A stretch of 64,000 bases of DNA. It comes from Nisaea sp. GTDB taxonomy: Bacteria > Pseudomonadota > Alphaproteobacteria > Thalassobaculales > Thalassobaculaceae. This document shows, piece after piece, positions 32,825 through 41,402 of the stretch. A model generated the notes under the pieces. That model made no database searches, was not told the DNA's origin, and saw nothing but the letters and a program-made list of their open reading frames with translations. The translations under genes and the position numbers were made by a program. The stretch covers positions 53,397 through 117,396 of the forward strand of contig NZ_JAXMNY010000007.1 in assembly GCF_034670185.1 (NCBI RefSeq), in the 5' to 3' direction. Positions within the stretch are counted from its first letter, which is position 1; the number at the start of each line of letters is the position of its first letter.

Positions 32825-33802
32825 TTACTTCATAGCCTTGTAAGCGTCGACAATGGCTTTGCCTTCGGCGCCGGCTGAGTCCAGCCATTCCTTGGTCATG
32901 GTCTCACCGATCGCCCGCAGTTCGGCCTGGAGAGTGTCGCTTGCCGGACCGACAGTCATGCCGCCGGCTTTCAGACCATTCAGGGTGAACTGGGTGTATT
33001 CGATCGCGCGCCAGGTGCCTGCATATTCGGCGAGCTCCGCGCAGCCGCGCAGGACGCCCTTTTTGGCATCGTCGAGACCGTTCCAGACGTCGCCGTTCAC
33101 CATCACCGAATTACGCGGCAGCCAGCCATCGACTTCGTAGAAATGGGTCAGGCTCTCCCAGACCTTGCGGTCATAGCCGGTCGCGCCGGAAGAGATCATG
33201 GAATCGGCAACACCGGTCGCAAAAGCCTGGCTGATTTCAGCGGCTTCGATCTGCACCGGAAGCATCCCGGTCAGCTCGGCGAGCCGCGCGGTCGCGTTGT
33301 TGTAGGAGCGGAACTTGATGCCCTTCATATCGGCAACCGCGTTCACTTCCTTCTTGAAGTAGAGACCCTGCGGCGGCCACGGAACGGCATAGAGCAGGAC
33401 CAAATTCTGGTCGGCGAGGATCTTTTCAAGCGTCGGCTTCGCCGCTTTCCAGAGCTTCGCAGCGTCATCAAAGGAGGTGGCGAGGAACGGGATCGAGTCG
33501 AATGCGAACACCACGTTCTCATTCTGATGAGCGGACAGCAGGCGCTCGCCGATCTGCGCCTGACCGGTCTGGATCGCGCGCTTGATGTCGTTACCCTTGA
33601 AGAGAGAGCCGGACGGGTGCGTCACGATCTCGATGGCACCACCGGTACCGGTGGTCACGCATTTCGCGAACTCGGCGCCGGTGGCGGAGTGGAAGTTGGA
33701 GCCGGAATAGGCCATCGGCATATCCCATTTTTCCGCCATCGCACCGGCGGAACCGGCAACCGCGAACACTGCCGCGGCAATTGCTGTCGAAAGTTTTTTC
33801 AT
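32825..33802 (-). CDS. dctP: TRAP transporter binding protein (DctP type)
   Basis: 325 residues with a signal peptide (MKKLSTAIAAAVFAVAGSAGAMA). The DctP features PMAYSGSNFHSATGAEFAKCV, IQTGQAQIGERLLSAHQNE, MKGIKFRSYNNATARLAELTGMLPVQIEAAEISQAF and VNGDVWNGLDDAKK are visible; the Arg in the RSYN segment normally grips the substrate carboxylate. It lies upstream of dctQM and 46 bp downstream of the FAD enzyme gene. Confidence 0.92.
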   Translation of the reverse strand: MKKLSTAIAAAVFAVAGSAGAMAEKWDMPMAYSGSNFHSATGAEFAKCVTTGTGGAIEIVTHPSGSLFKGNDIKRAIQTGQAQIGERLLSAHQNENVVFAFDSIPFLATSFDDAAKLWKAAKPTLEKILADQNLVLLYAVPWPPQGLYFKKEVNAVADMKGIKFRSYNNATARLAELTGMLPVQIEAAEISQAFATGVADSMISSGATGYDRKVWESLTHFYEVDGWLPRNSVMVNGDVWNGLDDAKKGVLRGCAELAEYAGTWRAIEYTQFTLNGLKAGGMTVGPASDTLQAELRAIGETMTKEWLDSAGAEGKAIVDAYKAMK

Positions 33803-33848
33803 CTCAAGTCTCCCAGTTTATGACCCTGTTCGGCCAGTCATACTCCCC

Positions 33849-35102
33849 TCACCCCGCAAAGCGTGAAGGAGAGTAACGCGTTAAATCAATATTCGGCTTT
33901 TTCCCGCCGATGAGTTGGGCGAGGATCCGCCCTGTTTTCGGTCCTCCTGTCAGACCGACATGCTGATGCCCGTAGCCGAGGAAAGCTCCCCGGATGCCGG
34001 GGACTTCCCCGATCACCGGGATCGAGTCCGTCGTAGCTGGCCGGTGCCCCATCCATTCGGTTTCTTCCTTAAACGTCAGATCCGGCATCGCCTTGTGCAC
34101 CGCGCGGCGCAGCAGCTCGAACGGCGCCCTGGACGGTCCCGCTTCAAGGCCGCCGAACTCGACCACACCGGCAGCCCTGAGGCGGCCTTCCATCGGAGTC
34201 AGCACGAACTTGCCGGACGCGACCATGATCGGCGTCTTCGGCATCGCCGAAGGCTCCCAGAATTCAAGGTGATAGCCCCGTTCGGATTCAAGCGGGATAT
34301 CGAGCCCGAGCAATTTCGACAGCTTGCCGGACCAGGCGCCCATGGCGATCACCACCGCGTCGCCGGAAATCGTCTCGCCACCAGCGCGCACGCCAGTCGC
34401 CACACCGTTCTCGCGGACGATATCAGTCACCTCGGCCTGCACCAGCTTGCCGCCTTCCGCGACGACATGAGCCGCGAGCGCTTTCACATAGGCGCCGGGA
34501 TCGGAGATACGGCCGTGGTTCAGAACACGGACGCCAAACTTGATGCCGTCGCTCAGGACCGATTCCTGCTCGGCCAGCGCGGCACCTTCCAGTTCCTCGA
34601 ACTGGACGCCATGCGTGCGCCGGATCGACCAGGCGAAGGCATCGCCCTCGTAATGCGCCCGGTCGTTGTAGGCGACCATGTATTCCTGCGGCTTGATCCA
34701 CTGCTCCGCCCCGGTTCCGGCGGCAAGAGCCTGATGGTCGGCCACGCTATCGCCGATAATGTCGTACAGAGCACTGGCAATCCGCTTTGTATCCGCGGCA
34801 TTCGCATGGCTCAGATACTTGAACAGCCAAGGCAGCAGTTTCGGCAGATAGGACCATCGCAGGAACAAAGGCTGGTCAGGGTTGAACAGCATTTTCGGCG
34901 CCTTGCCTATCAGCCCCGGCCCGGTGACCGGAACGATTGAGCCGGAGGCCAGAAGCCCTGCATTGCCGTAGCTCGTGCCCGCAGCCGGCCCTTCCCGGTC
35001 CACCAGTGTCACCTCGTGCCCGTCGCGCTGCAGCCAGATCGCGGTAGACACACCGACGATCCCCGCCCCAACGACAATCACATGTTTCTTCGCGTCACTC
35101 AC
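33849..35102 (-). CDS. D-amino-acid dehydrogenase-like FAD enzyme (DadA family)
   Basis: 417 residues. A Rossmann FAD motif (VVGAGIVGVSTAIWLQRDGHEVTLVDRE) opens the protein, followed by GTSYGNAGLL and IGKAPKMLFNPDQPL, and near the end GHRPATTDSIPVIGEVPGIRGAFLGYGHQHVGLTGGPKTGR, all DadA/DAO-family marks. It should oxidise an amine or D-amino acid and pass electrons to the respiratory chain. The ATG overlaps the stop of the enolase-superfamily gene by 4 bp (ATGA), so the two are coupled. The substrate is unknown. Confidence 0.88.
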   Translation of the reverse strand: MSDAKKHVIVVGAGIVGVSTAIWLQRDGHEVTLVDREGPAAGTSYGNAGLLASGSIVPVTGPGLIGKAPKMLFNPDQPLFLRWSYLPKLLPWLFKYLSHANAADTKRIASALYDIIGDSVADHQALAAGTGAEQWIKPQEYMVAYNDRAHYEGDAFAWSIRRTHGVQFEELEGAALAEQESVLSDGIKFGVRVLNHGRISDPGAYVKALAAHVVAEGGKLVQAEVTDIVRENGVATGVRAGGETISGDAVVIAMGAWSGKLSKLLGLDIPLESERGYHLEFWEPSAMPKTPIMVASGKFVLTPMEGRLRAAGVVEFGGLEAGPSRAPFELLRRAVHKAMPDLTFKEETEWMGHRPATTDSIPVIGEVPGIRGAFLGYGHQHVGLTGGPKTGRILAQLIGGKKPNIDLTRYSPSRFAG

Positions 35103-36238
35103 TTGCCCGCCCCCACGGTCGATCGGACAGCATAGTGCGCCAGCTTTTCCACATCCGGAAGTATTCCGAGACCGGGCGTGTCAGGAATTGTGACAACGCC
35201 GCCCTGGCTCGGGAAGCTTTCGGCGAGAATGTCGTCCTTCAGGTAATATTGCGCCTGATAAAACTCGCAGCCGAGCCGGATTTCCGGCGTCGCCGCAATC
35301 ATGTGCGCACCGGCGAGATGGGCGAGGCCGCTCTCGAACATATCCCCGCCATAGGCGGACAGACCCGATGCCGCCGCCATGCGGGCGACCGTCTGCCCCC
35401 GGCGCAATCCACCGGCCTTCATGATCTTGATGGAAACCCCATCGCAGATTCCCTCGGCAACGGCGCGGCTCATGTCTTCCGGGCCAAAGACGCTTTCGTC
35501 GGCGATCAGCGGCACGTCGATAGAGGCGCGGATCTCCGCCATCAGGTCGAAATGGTGATAGGCCACCGGCTGCTCGATGAAGGTCGGCTCGAAACTCGCG
35601 ACATCCTGCACCTTGGCGACAGCGCCCTCGACGGCGAGGCCCTGATTGAAATCGACCCTGACGTCCAGATCGGGCCAGTCGGCACACAGCTTCTCCAGCC
35701 GCATGATGTCGAACGCATGGTCCTTGAACCCGGCCTTCATCTTGACGATCCCGACACCGTCCTCGGCAAGCCGTTCAAGCAAGGCCAGGTCGGCATTGAA
35801 ATCCGGATCGGCAAGCGAGACGGAGAGCGGGATCGTGTCGCGCGCCTTGCCGCCGAGCAGCGCCCAGACAGGAACGCCTGCAATCCGCCCGTTAAGGTCC
35901 AGCAACGCGCTTTCAAGCGCCGCCTTCGCTTCCGTGCAATGGGCTACCGCCTTGGCCGCGACCTCCATGATCGCGGGGATATCCCCTGCCCTTTTACCGA
36001 CAACATGGGGTCGGATATACCGGTCGAGCGCCGCATAGCTCGCCTCGGGAGAGCCGGTGAAGACGGACCATGGCGAGGCCTCTCCATAGCCGACCGCCCC
36101 GCTTTCCGACGTCAGCCGGAGGACGACGATCTCGATGGCGCCTTCCACCGACCCAATGCCGTGATCCCGGCGGGAAAGCACAGGCAAAGTGAGATGCCAG
36201 AGGTCGAGACCTGTGACCTTTTCATCCGCGCGGAACAT
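35099..36238 (-). CDS. Enolase-superfamily enzyme (mandelate racemase/muconate lactonizing type)
   Basis: 379 residues from the ATG at 36238; an in-frame GTG five codons earlier is a poorer start. Catalytic and metal residues are in place: VKMKAGF (the K-x-K acid/base), VDFNQG, FIEQPV, LIADESV (three metal ligands) and IKIMKAGG (second Lys). These two lysines flanking the metal suit dipeptide-epimerase, N-succinylamino-acid racemase or cycloisomerase reactions. It lies between the TPP enzyme (2-bp gap upstream) and the FAD oxidase. The reaction cannot be fixed by motif reading alone. Confidence 0.85.
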   Translation of the reverse strand: MFRADEKVTGLDLWHLTLPVLSRRDHGIGSVEGAIEIVVLRLTSESGAVGYGEASPWSVFTGSPEASYAALDRYIRPHVVGKRAGDIPAIMEVAAKAVAHCTEAKAALESALLDLNGRIAGVPVWALLGGKARDTIPLSVSLADPDFNADLALLERLAEDGVGIVKMKAGFKDHAFDIMRLEKLCADWPDLDVRVDFNQGLAVEGAVAKVQDVASFEPTFIEQPVAYHHFDLMAEIRASIDVPLIADESVFGPEDMSRAVAEGICDGVSIKIMKAGGLRRGQTVARMAAASGLSAYGGDMFESGLAHLAGAHMIAATPEIRLGCEFYQAQYYLKDDILAESFPSQGGVVTIPDTPGLGILPDVEKLAHYAVRSTVGAGK

Positions 36239-36240
36239 GA

Positions 36241-37941
36241 TCAGGCAATCCACTCCGAGACCGGTGCCGCGGCTTCATGCAGCGGCTGGGAGATGACATC
36301 GACCAGGGTCGGCCCGTCATGTTCCAGGGCCTGTTTCATCACCGATTTGAACTCCGCCGGATCTTCCACCGTCCAGGATTTCACACCGAAGGCGCTGGCA
36401 ACGGCGGCATGGTTGGTGCGACTGAAGTCGACATTGTAGAAGCGCTTGCCGAAACCTGAATCCTGCCCGGCCTTGATCCAGCCGAAGACCGAGTTGGAGA
36501 AGACGATGCTCTTGATCGGCATTTTCTCACGCACGATGGTCTCGAACTCGCCACAGCAGAAGTTGAAGGAACCGTCACCCATGACCGCGAGGGTCTGGGA
36601 GGACGGACGGCCGATATAGGCGCCCATCGCGGCGGCCAGCGAATAGCCGAGCGCACCGTGCGCCCTGTTGGTGATGAAGTGCCGTCCGGCCTGAGGCCAG
36701 CGGAAATGGGCGGAGAAGTAGGGGCATGGTGTGCCCGGATCGGCGACGATGGTGGCATCGTCATCCAGCAGATCCATCAGATCCGCGATCACCCGTTCCG
36801 GCCGGATCGGCCGCTCTGTCGTTGTCGCCAACGGCAGGAAGTTCTTCAGCTTGCCTTCCCAGGCAGACGCGGCACGGGCTTTGCCGTTTTGCATGTTGCG
36901 GCCGGCAATTGCCGCGACTTCCACGTTCAGAGCTTCAAGAGCGAGGCGCGCGTCGGAAACGATGGAGACGGCGGTGTTGTAATTGGCACCGATCACCATC
37001 GGGTCACTGTCGATATGAATGATGGTCTTGTCCTGGGCGGGCGAGCGCCAGCGTTCCGTGGTCACGGACCCGGCCCGACACCCAATGAAGAGGATCACAT
37101 CCGCCTCATCTGTCACTGCGCGGGAGCTGGGCACGCCGCCATTGGAGCCGACGACACCGACCGCGTTCGGATCGGTCTCGGCAATGGCGCCCTGACCGGA
37201 AACGCTGGTCGCGATCGGCAAATCGAGCAATGTAGCCAGCCGGCCGAGCGCTTCGGTCGCGCCTGCGATCACCGGCCCGCCGCCACAAACGGCCACAGCG
37301 GACTTTGCAGAGGCAAGGATCTTCGCCGCTTCTTTCACCGCTGCCATATCCGGGCCGGACGGTTCCGCCGGATAGGTGCGATGCCCCGGATCGGCCCAGA
37401 TCTCGGCATCCTCAACGGCGCCTTTCTGTGTGTCGAACGGCAGGGCCAGATGAACTGCGCCCGGACGGCCCGTCGTCATCGCCCGGAAGGCCGTGCGCAT
37501 CATCGCCGGCAGGCGCGAGGCATCGTCCAGAGAGGTGTTCCATTTGGTCAGCGGCCGAAACATCGCGACCTGGTCGAGTTCGGTCAGCGGATAACGCCCC
37601 CGCGCCGTCGTCGAGACGTCGGTGGTGATCGCCATGATCGGCACCGAGCTTTCATTCGCCTCGACCACGCCCGGAAGAATGTAGGTCGCCCCACCACCGG
37701 ACGGACCCTCGCAGACACCCGGACGGCCTGTCACCCGGGCATAGGCATCGGCCATATAGCCGGCATGGCGCTCGTCACGGGTCAGGATGTGCTTGATCCC
37801 GTGATCAAGCCGGGCCATCGCATCATAGAAGGGCAGCGTAGTGTCGCCGCAAAGCCCAAACATGTGCTTCACACCATGGGCCTCGAGCATACGGACCATG
37901 GCTTCCGCGCCGGTCATCCGGTTGCCCATCGACTTGTCCAT
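36241..37941 (-). CDS. Thiamine-diphosphate enzyme, acetolactate-synthase-like
   Basis: 566 residues from the ATG at 37941, which has GAGGAAA nine bases upstream; the frame extends across the promoter and should be cut here. It carries the catalytic Glu in RDERHAGYMADAYAR, the GPSGGGATY turn, and the TPP-binding GDGSFNFCCGEFETIVREKMPIKSIVFSNS. This is the acetolactate-synthase/benzoylformate-decarboxylase type; no regulatory small subunit lies near, so it is more likely a catabolic decarboxylase or ligase (2-oxoacid based) than a biosynthetic enzyme. It starts the operon of enolase-like, FAD and TRAP genes, next to a GntR operator. Confidence 0.88.
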   Translation of the reverse strand: MDKSMGNRMTGAEAMVRMLEAHGVKHMFGLCGDTTLPFYDAMARLDHGIKHILTRDERHAGYMADAYARVTGRPGVCEGPSGGGATYILPGVVEANESSVPIMAITTDVSTTARGRYPLTELDQVAMFRPLTKWNTSLDDASRLPAMMRTAFRAMTTGRPGAVHLALPFDTQKGAVEDAEIWADPGHRTYPAEPSGPDMAAVKEAAKILASAKSAVAVCGGGPVIAGATEALGRLATLLDLPIATSVSGQGAIAETDPNAVGVVGSNGGVPSSRAVTDEADVILFIGCRAGSVTTERWRSPAQDKTIIHIDSDPMVIGANYNTAVSIVSDARLALEALNVEVAAIAGRNMQNGKARAASAWEGKLKNFLPLATTTERPIRPERVIADLMDLLDDDATIVADPGTPCPYFSAHFRWPQAGRHFITNRAHGALGYSLAAAMGAYIGRPSSQTLAVMGDGSFNFCCGEFETIVREKMPIKSIVFSNSVFGWIKAGQDSGFGKRFYNVDFSRTNHAAVASAFGVKSWTVEDPAEFKSVMKQALEHDGPTLVDVISQPLHEAAAPVSEWIA

Positions 37942-38001
37942 TGTATCATTTTCCTCGGGTGGCGCGTGGAATGCGCTGGTGGGATTTTCTTGAACACAGT
38001 A

Positions 38002-38011
38002 TTGTATACAG
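38002..38011. promoter_or_regulatory. Candidate GntR operator TTGTATACAG
   Basis: The perfect 8-bp palindrome TGTATACA is at 38003-38010, in the gap between the TPP gene and the divergent GntR gene. It overlaps a minus-strand -10-like TACAAT. This form fits operators of FCD-subfamily GntR regulators. Confidence 0.6.
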
Positions 38012-38081
38012 GAATGTATGTTGTAAAAAGGCAGCGCCGGAGTCAAGGCACTCCGGCAAGAAACGGTTCGGATGAAACGTC

Positions 38082-38783
38082 ATGAGTGAAGGCCGGGTCG
38101 AAGAGGCCTATATGCGGCTGAAGGAACGGGCGGTGAATTTCCAGTTCCGGCCGGGAGAGCGGATCAACGAGATCGGCATCTCGCGGGAACTGGCGGTCAG
38201 CCGGACGCCCCTGCGCGAGGCGCTGAACCGCCTCGTCACCGAACATCTGATCGATTTCAAACCGGGACTCGGCTTCTTCTGCCGGGAGCTGGACGCGCGC
38301 TCGGTCTATGAGCTGTACGAGCTGCGCGAGATCCTCGAGCTGGCCGCCGTCCGCAAGGCCTGCGAAAGCGCCAGTGACGCGGAACTAAAAGCCTTGAATG
38401 ACGATCTTCACGCCAACGGCCTGACCTATGCGGGCAAGACCGTGCGCGAGATGACCGAACGGGACGAGGCCTTCCATGTCGCCATCGCCGAACTCTCCGG
38501 CAACCACGAACTCGCCCGCCATCTCGGGCAGATCAACCAGCGCATCCGCTTTATCCGCTGGCTCGACATGGCCAGCCGGGTGAAGGAGACCAAGGGCGAG
38601 CACAAGGCAATCATGGAGGCACTGCTGGCCCGCGACGCGGACCGGGCCGCCTGGATCCTCGGCAAGCATATCCGCCGCCGGATGGACCAGATCGTCGCCT
38701 CGGTGAAGGAAAGCTTCTCGAATATCTACATGGCCGGCCCGGAAGAGCTGTTCGACCGGCTGTTCGAGCCCCAGGAAGACTGA
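38082..38783 (+). CDS. GntR-family (FCD) regulator
   Basis: 233 residues: an N-terminal winged helix (FRPGERINEIGISRELAVSRTPLREALNRLVTEHLI) and a C-terminal all-alpha FCD ligand domain with metal-binding type motifs (DLHANG, ERDEAFHVAIAELSGN, EHKAIMEALLARD). It is divergent from the TPP-enzyme operon and probably represses it until the imported substrate, or a product, binds. It is co-transcribed with the racemase-family gene 17 bp downstream. Confidence 0.92.
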   Translation: MSEGRVEEAYMRLKERAVNFQFRPGERINEIGISRELAVSRTPLREALNRLVTEHLIDFKPGLGFFCRELDARSVYELYELREILELAAVRKACESASDAELKALNDDLHANGLTYAGKTVREMTERDEAFHVAIAELSGNHELARHLGQINQRIRFIRWLDMASRVKETKGEHKAIMEALLARDADRAAWILGKHIRRRMDQIVASVKESFSNIYMAGPEELFDRLFEPQED

Positions 38784-38800
38784 AGATCAGGAGACCGGAA

Positions 38801-39511
38801 ATGAAAGTACGCGGCGGAAAGGCGATCTACGGCGCCTCTGTCGGCATCCTCATGCTGGAAGCGCAATTCCCGCGCATTCCGGGCGACATGGGCAACGCGC
38901 TGACCTGGGATTTTCCGGTGCATTACCGCGTGGTCCGCGACGCCTCCCCCGACCGGGTGGTGCGGCGCGGCGCCGAGGGCCTGCTGGATAATTTTATCGA
39001 GGCCGCCAAGGGCCTGGTCGCCGACGGGGTCGACGGCATCACCACCAATTGCGGCTTTCTCTGCCTCTTTCAGGAGGAGCTGGCGAGCGCGGTCGGTGTT
39101 CCGGTCGCCGCCTCCTCGCTGATGCAGGTCGATATGGTGAACCGGCTGCTGCCGGCCGGAAAACGAGCCGGCGTGCTCACCATCTCGGCCTCGACACTCA
39201 CCCCAGCGCACCTCGAAAAAGCCCGCGTCCCCGAAGGCACACCGATCGGCAGCACCGAGGGCGGCCGGGAATTCACCCGCGCCATCCTGAATAACGAGCT
39301 CGAACTCGATGTCGAGGCAGCGCGCAAAGACAATGTCGAGGCCGCCCTGAAAATGCAGCGGGACCATCCGGACATCGGTGCGCTCGTTCTCGAATGCACC
39401 AACATGCTGCCCTATGCGGCCGATATCCGGAACGCCACCGGCCTGCCGGTCTATTCCATGCTGAGCTTCGTTTCCTGGTTCCAGTCCGGGCTCGTCCCGC
39501 GCCGGTTCTGA
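38801..39511 (+). CDS. Asp/Glu/hydantoin-racemase superfamily protein
   Basis: 236 residues with the two cysteines of two-base racemases/isomerases: Cys84 (TTNCGFL) and Cys199 (LECTNML). The fold and HYRVVRDASPDRVV region resemble aspartate/glutamate racemase or arylmalonate/maleate-type enzymes. It lies in the GntR operon. With the D-amino-acid-dehydrogenase-like FAD enzyme nearby, an L/D interconversion step before oxidation is attractive but inferred. Confidence 0.82.
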   Translation: MKVRGGKAIYGASVGILMLEAQFPRIPGDMGNALTWDFPVHYRVVRDASPDRVVRRGAEGLLDNFIEAAKGLVADGVDGITTNCGFLCLFQEELASAVGVPVAASSLMQVDMVNRLLPAGKRAGVLTISASTLTPAHLEKARVPEGTPIGSTEGGREFTRAILNNELELDVEAARKDNVEAALKMQRDHPDIGALVLECTNMLPYAADIRNATGLPVYSMLSFVSWFQSGLVPRRF

Positions 39512-39531
39512 GGCTCAAAACACGAATGTTC

Positions 39532-39559
39532 GAACGAAGATGCAACCGCATCTTCGTTC
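39532..39559 (+). terminator. Stem-loop after the racemase gene
   Basis: GAACGAAGATGC (39532-39543) pairs perfectly with GCATCTTCGTTC (39548-39559), loop aacc. It is 20 bases after the stop. No T-run follows, so termination may depend on Rho or the hairpin may act as a 3' RNA stabiliser. Confidence 0.55.
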
Positions 39560-39624
39560 CGACTTCAATCATTCCCATAATGTTCACATGGCGGTGACAC
39601 GACTGTTCGAATGAGGGTGATACC

Positions 39625-39650
39625 CACTCCTCCTCACGTGACGAGGAGTG
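39625..39650 (+). promoter_or_regulatory. Hairpin that hides the Shine-Dalgarno of the first permease gene
   Basis: CACTCCTC (39625-39632) pairs with GAGGAGTG (39643-39650), a 10-base loop containing CACGTG. The GAGGAG in the right arm is the only good ribosome site for the permease start at 39660, so the stem would block translation when folded. Confidence 0.5.
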
Positions 39651-39659
39651 TTGAGGATC

Positions 39660-40559
39660 GTGAACAAGCCCATCCGAGAAACGCCGGGATCCTTCAGATC
39701 GGCGCGGCCGTACCTGTTGCTGCTGCCAGCGTTTTTGTGTCTCGCCGCCTTCACCTACTGGCCGATGCTGCAGGTTCTGCTGGCCTCGCTCTCGGACAAG
39801 AAGCGTGTCGGCGACAGCGGTACTTTCGTCGGCGTGGAGAATTATTTCCGGATCTTCCAGGATGCGCATTTTCTCGGTGCGCTCGCGAACAATGCGCTCT
39901 ATGCCGCCGGCACAGTGATACCAAGCGTACTTTTTGGCTTTCTGTTCGCGCTGGGCCTGCGCGAGACGACGAACCTCTCATCGATCCTCCGCTCCGTTCT
40001 GTTCTTCCCGACCCTGGTGCCGCTGGTCGGCGCGGCAGCCGTCTTCATCTTTGTTTTCATGCCGGATATCGGTCTGCTGGACTATTACCTCGCCAAACTC
40101 GGGGTCTCCGCCACCAACTGGCTCGGCAACCCGGACCTCGCGCTGGTCTCCCTGATGGCGCTGACCACCTGGAAGAATGCCGGCTACTACATGCTGTTCT
40201 TCCTCGCCGGATTGCAGGGCGTGCCGCAGGACGCGGAGGAAGCGGCAAAGATCGAGGGCGCGAACTGGCTGCAGCGGCTCTATTTCGTGATCATCCCGAT
40301 GCTCGGGCCGACCTTCGCCTTCGTCATGGTCATTGCCCTGATCAGCGCGGTCAGCCAGATCGACCATGTCATCGTCATGACCGACGGTGGGCCGAACAAT
40401 TCGACCAGCCTGCTGCTCTACTACATCTACCAGCAGGCCCATGAATTCTACGATCTGGGCAAGGCGACCGCGGCCACCGTCGTCACCCTGATCGCCCTGC
40501 TGACACTCTCCTTCCTGTCCATGCGCACCGTCGAACGCAAGGTGCATTATGAAACCTGA
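39660..40559 (+). CDS. ABC sugar-type permease 1 (UgpA/MalF-like)
   Basis: 299 residues from the GTG at 39660 (MNKPIRETPGSFRSARP), favoured by GAGGAG 11 bases upstream; a GTG at 39648 is another candidate. It has six predicted helices and the EAA motif EEAAKIEGANWLQRLYFVIIPML. It forms the channel with the next permease, whose start overlaps its end by 11 bases. The import system resembles glycerol-phosphate or oligosaccharide importers, but the ligand is not known. Confidence 0.88.
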   Translation: MNKPIRETPGSFRSARPYLLLLPAFLCLAAFTYWPMLQVLLASLSDKKRVGDSGTFVGVENYFRIFQDAHFLGALANNALYAAGTVIPSVLFGFLFALGLRETTNLSSILRSVLFFPTLVPLVGAAAVFIFVFMPDIGLLDYYLAKLGVSATNWLGNPDLALVSLMALTTWKNAGYYMLFFLAGLQGVPQDAEEAAKIEGANWLQRLYFVIIPMLGPTFAFVMVIALISAVSQIDHVIVMTDGGPNNSTSLLLYYIYQQAHEFYDLGKATAATVVTLIALLTLSFLSMRTVERKVHYET

Positions 40560-41391
40560 TATCAAGAAGTGGCTTGCCCCGGGAGCGCTGCTCGCTGCCA
40601 CCATGTGCGCCGTGGTCTTCCTCTGGTCGACACCGTTTCTCTGGATGCTGATCGCCAGTTTCCGGCCGGACGCTGGCGGCGGGCTCGGCATGGCCTCGCT
40701 GTTCCCGGATTTCACCCCTACGCTGCAAAGCTACAGATACGCCATCGAGGATGGCTACTGGCCGCTCTGGTTCCTGAACTCAACCATTCTCGTCACCGGC
40801 ACGCTGGTGGTGCAGCTGGTGACGATCAGCCTTGCCGGTTACGCCTTCGCGCGGATCCGCTTCCCCGGCAAGGAAGCGATCTTCTACATCTTCCTGCTGC
40901 AGCTGATGCTGGCGCCACCGGTGCTGATCGTGCCGAACCTGACGACGCTGGTGCATCTCGGTCTCTATGACAGCCTGATCGGCGTCATGGCGCCCTATTG
41001 GGGCTCGGCCTTCGGCACCTTCCTGATGCGCCAGACCTTCCGCACGATCCCCAAGGATTTCGAGGAAGCCGCGATCATCGACGGTGCTTCCTGGTGGCAG
41101 GTGCTGCGTTACGTCCTGATCCCGCTCTCGCTGCCCGGGCTCACCGCCTTTTCCATCGTTTCGGTGGTCTATCACTGGAACGAATTTCTCTGGCCCCTGA
41201 TGGTCATCAACGATCCGGACAAGATGGTTCTGACCGTGGGCCTCGTCAGCTTCGCGCAAGGCGCGGAGGGAGCGTCGGACTGGGGGCTTATCGCCGCCGG
41301 GACGCTCTTCATCATGGCGCCGCTGTTCATCGCCTTCACGGCGTTCCAGCGGCAATTCGTCAACAGTTTCATGTCATCCGGCGTGAAATAA
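40549..41391 (+). CDS. ABC sugar-type permease 2 (UgpE/MalG-like)
   Basis: 280 residues with six predicted helices and the EAA loop EEAAIIDGASWWQVLRYVLIPLSLPG. The end has the usual FVNSFMSSGVK. It overlaps the first permease gene by 11 bases, and the binding-protein gene follows 11 bases later, giving a compact permease-permease-binding-protein order. Confidence 0.9.
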   Translation: MKPDIKKWLAPGALLAATMCAVVFLWSTPFLWMLIASFRPDAGGGLGMASLFPDFTPTLQSYRYAIEDGYWPLWFLNSTILVTGTLVVQLVTISLAGYAFARIRFPGKEAIFYIFLLQLMLAPPVLIVPNLTTLVHLGLYDSLIGVMAPYWGSAFGTFLMRQTFRTIPKDFEEAAIIDGASWWQVLRYVLIPLSLPGLTAFSIVSVVYHWNEFLWPLMVINDPDKMVLTVGLVSFAQGAEGASDWGLIAAGTLFIMAPLFIAFTAFQRQFVNSFMSSGVK

Positions 41392-41402
41392 GGAGCTTAA
41401 CG

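Noticed and set aside
36241..37941. Biosynthetic acetolactate synthase (ilvB)
   Set aside because: No small subunit gene nearby and the operon is catabolic in character, so the general TPP-enzyme name is safer.
36658..38085. Plus-strand 475-codon open frame
   Set aside because: Lies fully over the TPP-enzyme gene, rich in Arg/His/Gly, no motifs; codon-position shadow.
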